A DNA stretch of 64,000 bases. Source: Sphingobium soli. Lineage in GTDB: Bacteria; Pseudomonadota; Alphaproteobacteria; Sphingomonadales; Sphingomonadaceae. This document shows positions 61,962 to 64,000 of the stretch, piece by piece (the stretch's first letter is position 1; every line of letters begins with the position of its first letter). The stretch is taken from positions 1 to 64,000 of the forward strand of contig NZ_JAJGNP010000009.1 of the NCBI RefSeq assembly GCF_020782245.1. Direction: 5' to 3'. The notes under the pieces are model-generated. The model saw only the letters and a program-made list of their open reading frames with translations, did no database searches and was not told where the DNA came from. A program made the position numbers and the translations under genes.

Positions 61962-63641
61962 TTATTTTGTCGCCTTGCTCGCCTGCGGCGCAAAGATGTC
62001 GCCGAAAAAGTCGTTCTTGAACCAGCGCGGGGGCGTATCGGCATCGGCCATGGCGCGCGTGATGCGATAATTGGCCTGCGCAAAACGCGCGCCCGCCTGC
62101 CAGTCGATCTTTTGGGTCATATCGTCACCGGGATGATGATAGGCGCCGGAGAGGAAATCGCCCCACGCCTTTTCACCGCCATTGGCAAAGCCGGTGGCGA
62201 GGAAAACGGCGGGAACGCCCTGCTTCACGAACATATAATGATCCGATCGCACGAAGATGCTTTCCTGCGGCATGGGGTCGGGCGACAGGTTGACGCCCAT
62301 GGGCTTGACCGCCTGCGCGACGATGGGGCCGAGCGTTGAGTGATCCGCGCCAAAGGCGATGACGTCGGTGAAGGGATAGAGCAGCAGCGGCATGTCGAGA
62401 TCGACATTGCCGACGATCTGACGAATCGGGACGGACGGGTGACGGGCGAAATAGTCGGCGCCCAGCAGCCCCTTCTCCTCCCCGGTCGACGCCAGGAAGA
62501 TGATCGACCGGCGTGGCTTGCGCGGCGACATGGCCATCGCGCGCGCGACCTCCAGCATGGTGGCGACACCCGCGCCATTGTCGAGCGCGCCGTTGTTGAT
62601 CCGGTCCTTGTCGGCCGGGTCGCCCGGCTTTTCCGGGCTGACGCCGATATGATCAAGATGTGCGGAGAGGACGACATAGTCATCCTTCAGCACCGGATCG
62701 CTGCCGGGCAGGATGGCGACGACATTGGGGCTGGTGACGCGCTGGCTGGTGCTGTCCGACTGGATGCGCACGCTGGTCTTGAGTGCGAAGCCCTTGGGCT
62801 GGCCGCCCTTGCGATCGGCCAGTTTGCGGATCGCGGCGATGGTCTGCGGCGCGCCGGCGAACACGGCCTGCGCCGCCGGGTCGTTGAGCGCCGCGCCGGC
62901 GCGGATGCCGGGCGCCTGGTCGAAGGGCTTGCCGTCGGGCGATACCCAGGTGAAATCGGGCTCGTCGGCGAACTGCACCATGCGCGCCCAGGGCCGCGCC
63001 TTTATCGATTGGAGCGTGCCCAGCGAGAGCATCCCGATCGCGCCGTGTTTTTCCGCGACCATCGCCTTGGTCGCCGACAGATGCGCGCCTTCCTCGCTTG
63101 GCAGGCCCTTGGGATAGCCACGCAGGGTGACGACGATCTTGCCCGTCACATCCAGCCCGGCATAGTCGTTAAGCCCGAGGCGCTGATTTTCCAGGCCATA
63201 GCCGACGAAGACCAGCGGCGCGCGCACGTCCAGTCGGGGTTCGGCGGCATTCATGCCGATCAGCACGTCGCCGGCATGGGTGAAGCGCTGGTCGCCGGCC
63301 GGGCCGCTGACGGTGAGCGTCGCGGGGGTCTGCGTCCGTTCCGTCTTCTGGAAGGTGATGCGCTGGAGCCAGCTGCGCCCCTGTCCATCGGCGTCGCCGG
63401 CGGGCTTGAGGCCCAGGCCATCAAACTGGCTGGCGACATAACGGGCGGCGATCTCATGCCCCTCACTGCCGGTGTCGCGGCCCTTGAGCAGATCGTCGGC
63501 CAGGAATTCGACATGGGCGCGCATCGCGGCCGGGGTGAAGACCGGATCGGTGGTCGCTGGCCGGTCGGGCGATTGCGCGGGCAGGGTGGCAGGCAGGATC
63601 AGGGCGAGCGCGGCGGCCGACAGGGACAGGCGTTTGATCAA
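61962..63641 (-). CDS. M28-family aminopeptidase, exported
   Basis: A 559-residue zinc peptidase with a signal (KRLSLSAAALALILPATLPA). A PA-like insert occurs between about residues 120 and 260. The M28 site is complete: SAHLDHIG near residue 326, NNGALDNGAG near residue 347, STGEEKG near residue 384, DLDMP near residue 413 and YHHPGDD near residue 521 holding the five zinc ligands and the general base. Start TTG 63641 gives the signal its normal position; a GTG at 63707 is an alternative. Related to Zn-dependent aminopeptidases that digest peptides in the periplasm. Confidence 0.9.
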   Translation of the reverse strand: MIKRLSLSAAALALILPATLPAQSPDRPATTDPVFTPAAMRAHVEFLADDLLKGRDTGSEGHEIAARYVASQFDGLGLKPAGDADGQGRSWLQRITFQKTERTQTPATLTVSGPAGDQRFTHAGDVLIGMNAAEPRLDVRAPLVFVGYGLENQRLGLNDYAGLDVTGKIVVTLRGYPKGLPSEEGAHLSATKAMVAEKHGAIGMLSLGTLQSIKARPWARMVQFADEPDFTWVSPDGKPFDQAPGIRAGAALNDPAAQAVFAGAPQTIAAIRKLADRKGGQPKGFALKTSVRIQSDSTSQRVTSPNVVAILPGSDPVLKDDYVVLSAHLDHIGVSPEKPGDPADKDRINNGALDNGAGVATMLEVARAMAMSPRKPRRSIIFLASTGEEKGLLGADYFARHPSVPIRQIVGNVDLDMPLLLYPFTDVIAFGADHSTLGPIVAQAVKPMGVNLSPDPMPQESIFVRSDHYMFVKQGVPAVFLATGFANGGEKAWGDFLSGAYHHPGDDMTQKIDWQAGARFAQANYRITRAMADADTPPRWFKNDFFGDIFAPQASKATK

Positions 63642-63805
63642 GGGATTGGGCTTTCTGCTGAACGGATATGTTGCGCAGGATTGCCGTCCCGCAGGGCCGC
63701 TGTCCACCCTTTGCGTATTGCGCGCCTATCACGCCTCGCTATGGTGCATGTCCTTCGGACGCGTTCGCGTTCCATGGTCCATATGCTCCTGCCAGAGGCC
63801 CTTCC

Positions 63806-64000
63806 ATGACCCTATCTTCCCTGTCGCGCCGCCTGCCCCTGCTGATCGGCCTGTCGGCGATCGCGCTGATGCCGAGCCTGCCCGCCGCCGCGCAGGCGAC
63901 CGCTGCAAGCGCCGCGCCCGCGCCCTTGTCCAGCCTGGTGGCCAAGGTCGATATTCCCTATGAGGAATTCACGCTGAAGAACGGCCTGCGCGTCATCGTC
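63806..64000 (+). CDS. M16-family zinc protease, N-terminal part
   Basis: The first 65 codons of a gene that runs past the window end. A Sec signal (SSLSRRLPLLIGLSAIALM, ending near AAAQ) is followed by IPYEEFTLKNGLRVIV, the start of M16 (insulysin/pitrilysin-like) peptidases. The HxxEH site lies outside the window. Divergent from the M28 peptidase gene with a 164-bp gap, in which both promoters must lie. Confidence 0.82.
   Translation, partial: MTLSSLSRRLPLLIGLSAIALMPSLPAAAQATAASAAPAPLSSLVAKVDIPYEEFTLKNGLRVIV

Noticed and set aside
1..64000. CRISPR arrays, rRNA genes or intact insertion sequences
   Set aside because: No regular short repeats with spacers, no rRNA sequence and no transposase with terminal repeats were seen.

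Overview
The window is high-GC DNA from an alphaproteobacterium, most likely a sphingomonad (Sphingobium/Sphingomonas type). The basis is codon bias, ATGA/TGATG gene overlaps, a plant-like GshA, a large TonB-dependent receptor beside a sulfotransferase-like gene and a TPR/aspartyl-hydroxylase, and housekeeping proteins of alphaproteobacterial type. Identification is by reading motifs; no database search was possible.

Layout. (1) 1-763: a short tyrosine recombinase whose Shine-Dalgarno sits in an inverted repeat. (2) 923-8746: a coherent sulfide/persulfide module. Leftwards run a peroxiredoxin and an ArsR repressor of BigR/SqrR type. Rightwards runs a tightly packed, probably single operon: persulfide dioxygenase, two half-size YeeE/YedE (PmpA/PmpB) membrane proteins, a DUF442-sulfide:quinone reductase fusion, a TauE/SafE exporter, and a cyanide-insensitive-type cytochrome bd oxidase (cydA, cydB) with a 34-residue DUF2474 membrane peptide. 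Together these could oxidise sulfide at the membrane, process the sulfane sulfur, export the product and keep respiration running on a sulfide-tolerant oxidase. (3) 8747-13105: an orphan gene between two diverged direct repeats exactly 750 bp apart, an AlkC-type DNA glycosylase, and a LysR regulator divergent from a SnoaL-like/SDR gene pair.

(4) 13305-19288: a decayed integrative element next to tRNA-Leu(CAG). It holds a P4-type integrase, an unknown 395-aa protein, a truncated trbI with DUF2274 and two small overlapping genes, an orphan HipB-like regulator, and a class II Fic protein with a perfect inverted repeat on its start. A 14-bp piece of the tRNA 3' half recurs at 13305 and is a candidate att site.

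(5) 19472-64000: mostly core chromosome. It includes an esterase-like hydrolase and TPR protein, a glyoxalase gene pair, an acyl-CoA synthetase, ruvAB, a ClpP-fold protein, gshA, rsmE, DUF1501/DUF1800, ubiA with a phospholipase D family protein, smc with two DsbA-like proteins and a DciA-like protein, mutY-nudC, pmbA-cysQ, purD/xseA with shared start codons, an M23 peptidase, a TonB-dependent receptor locus, clpB, an M28 peptidase and the start of an M16 peptidase. No CRISPR array, rRNA operon or intact insertion sequence was seen.
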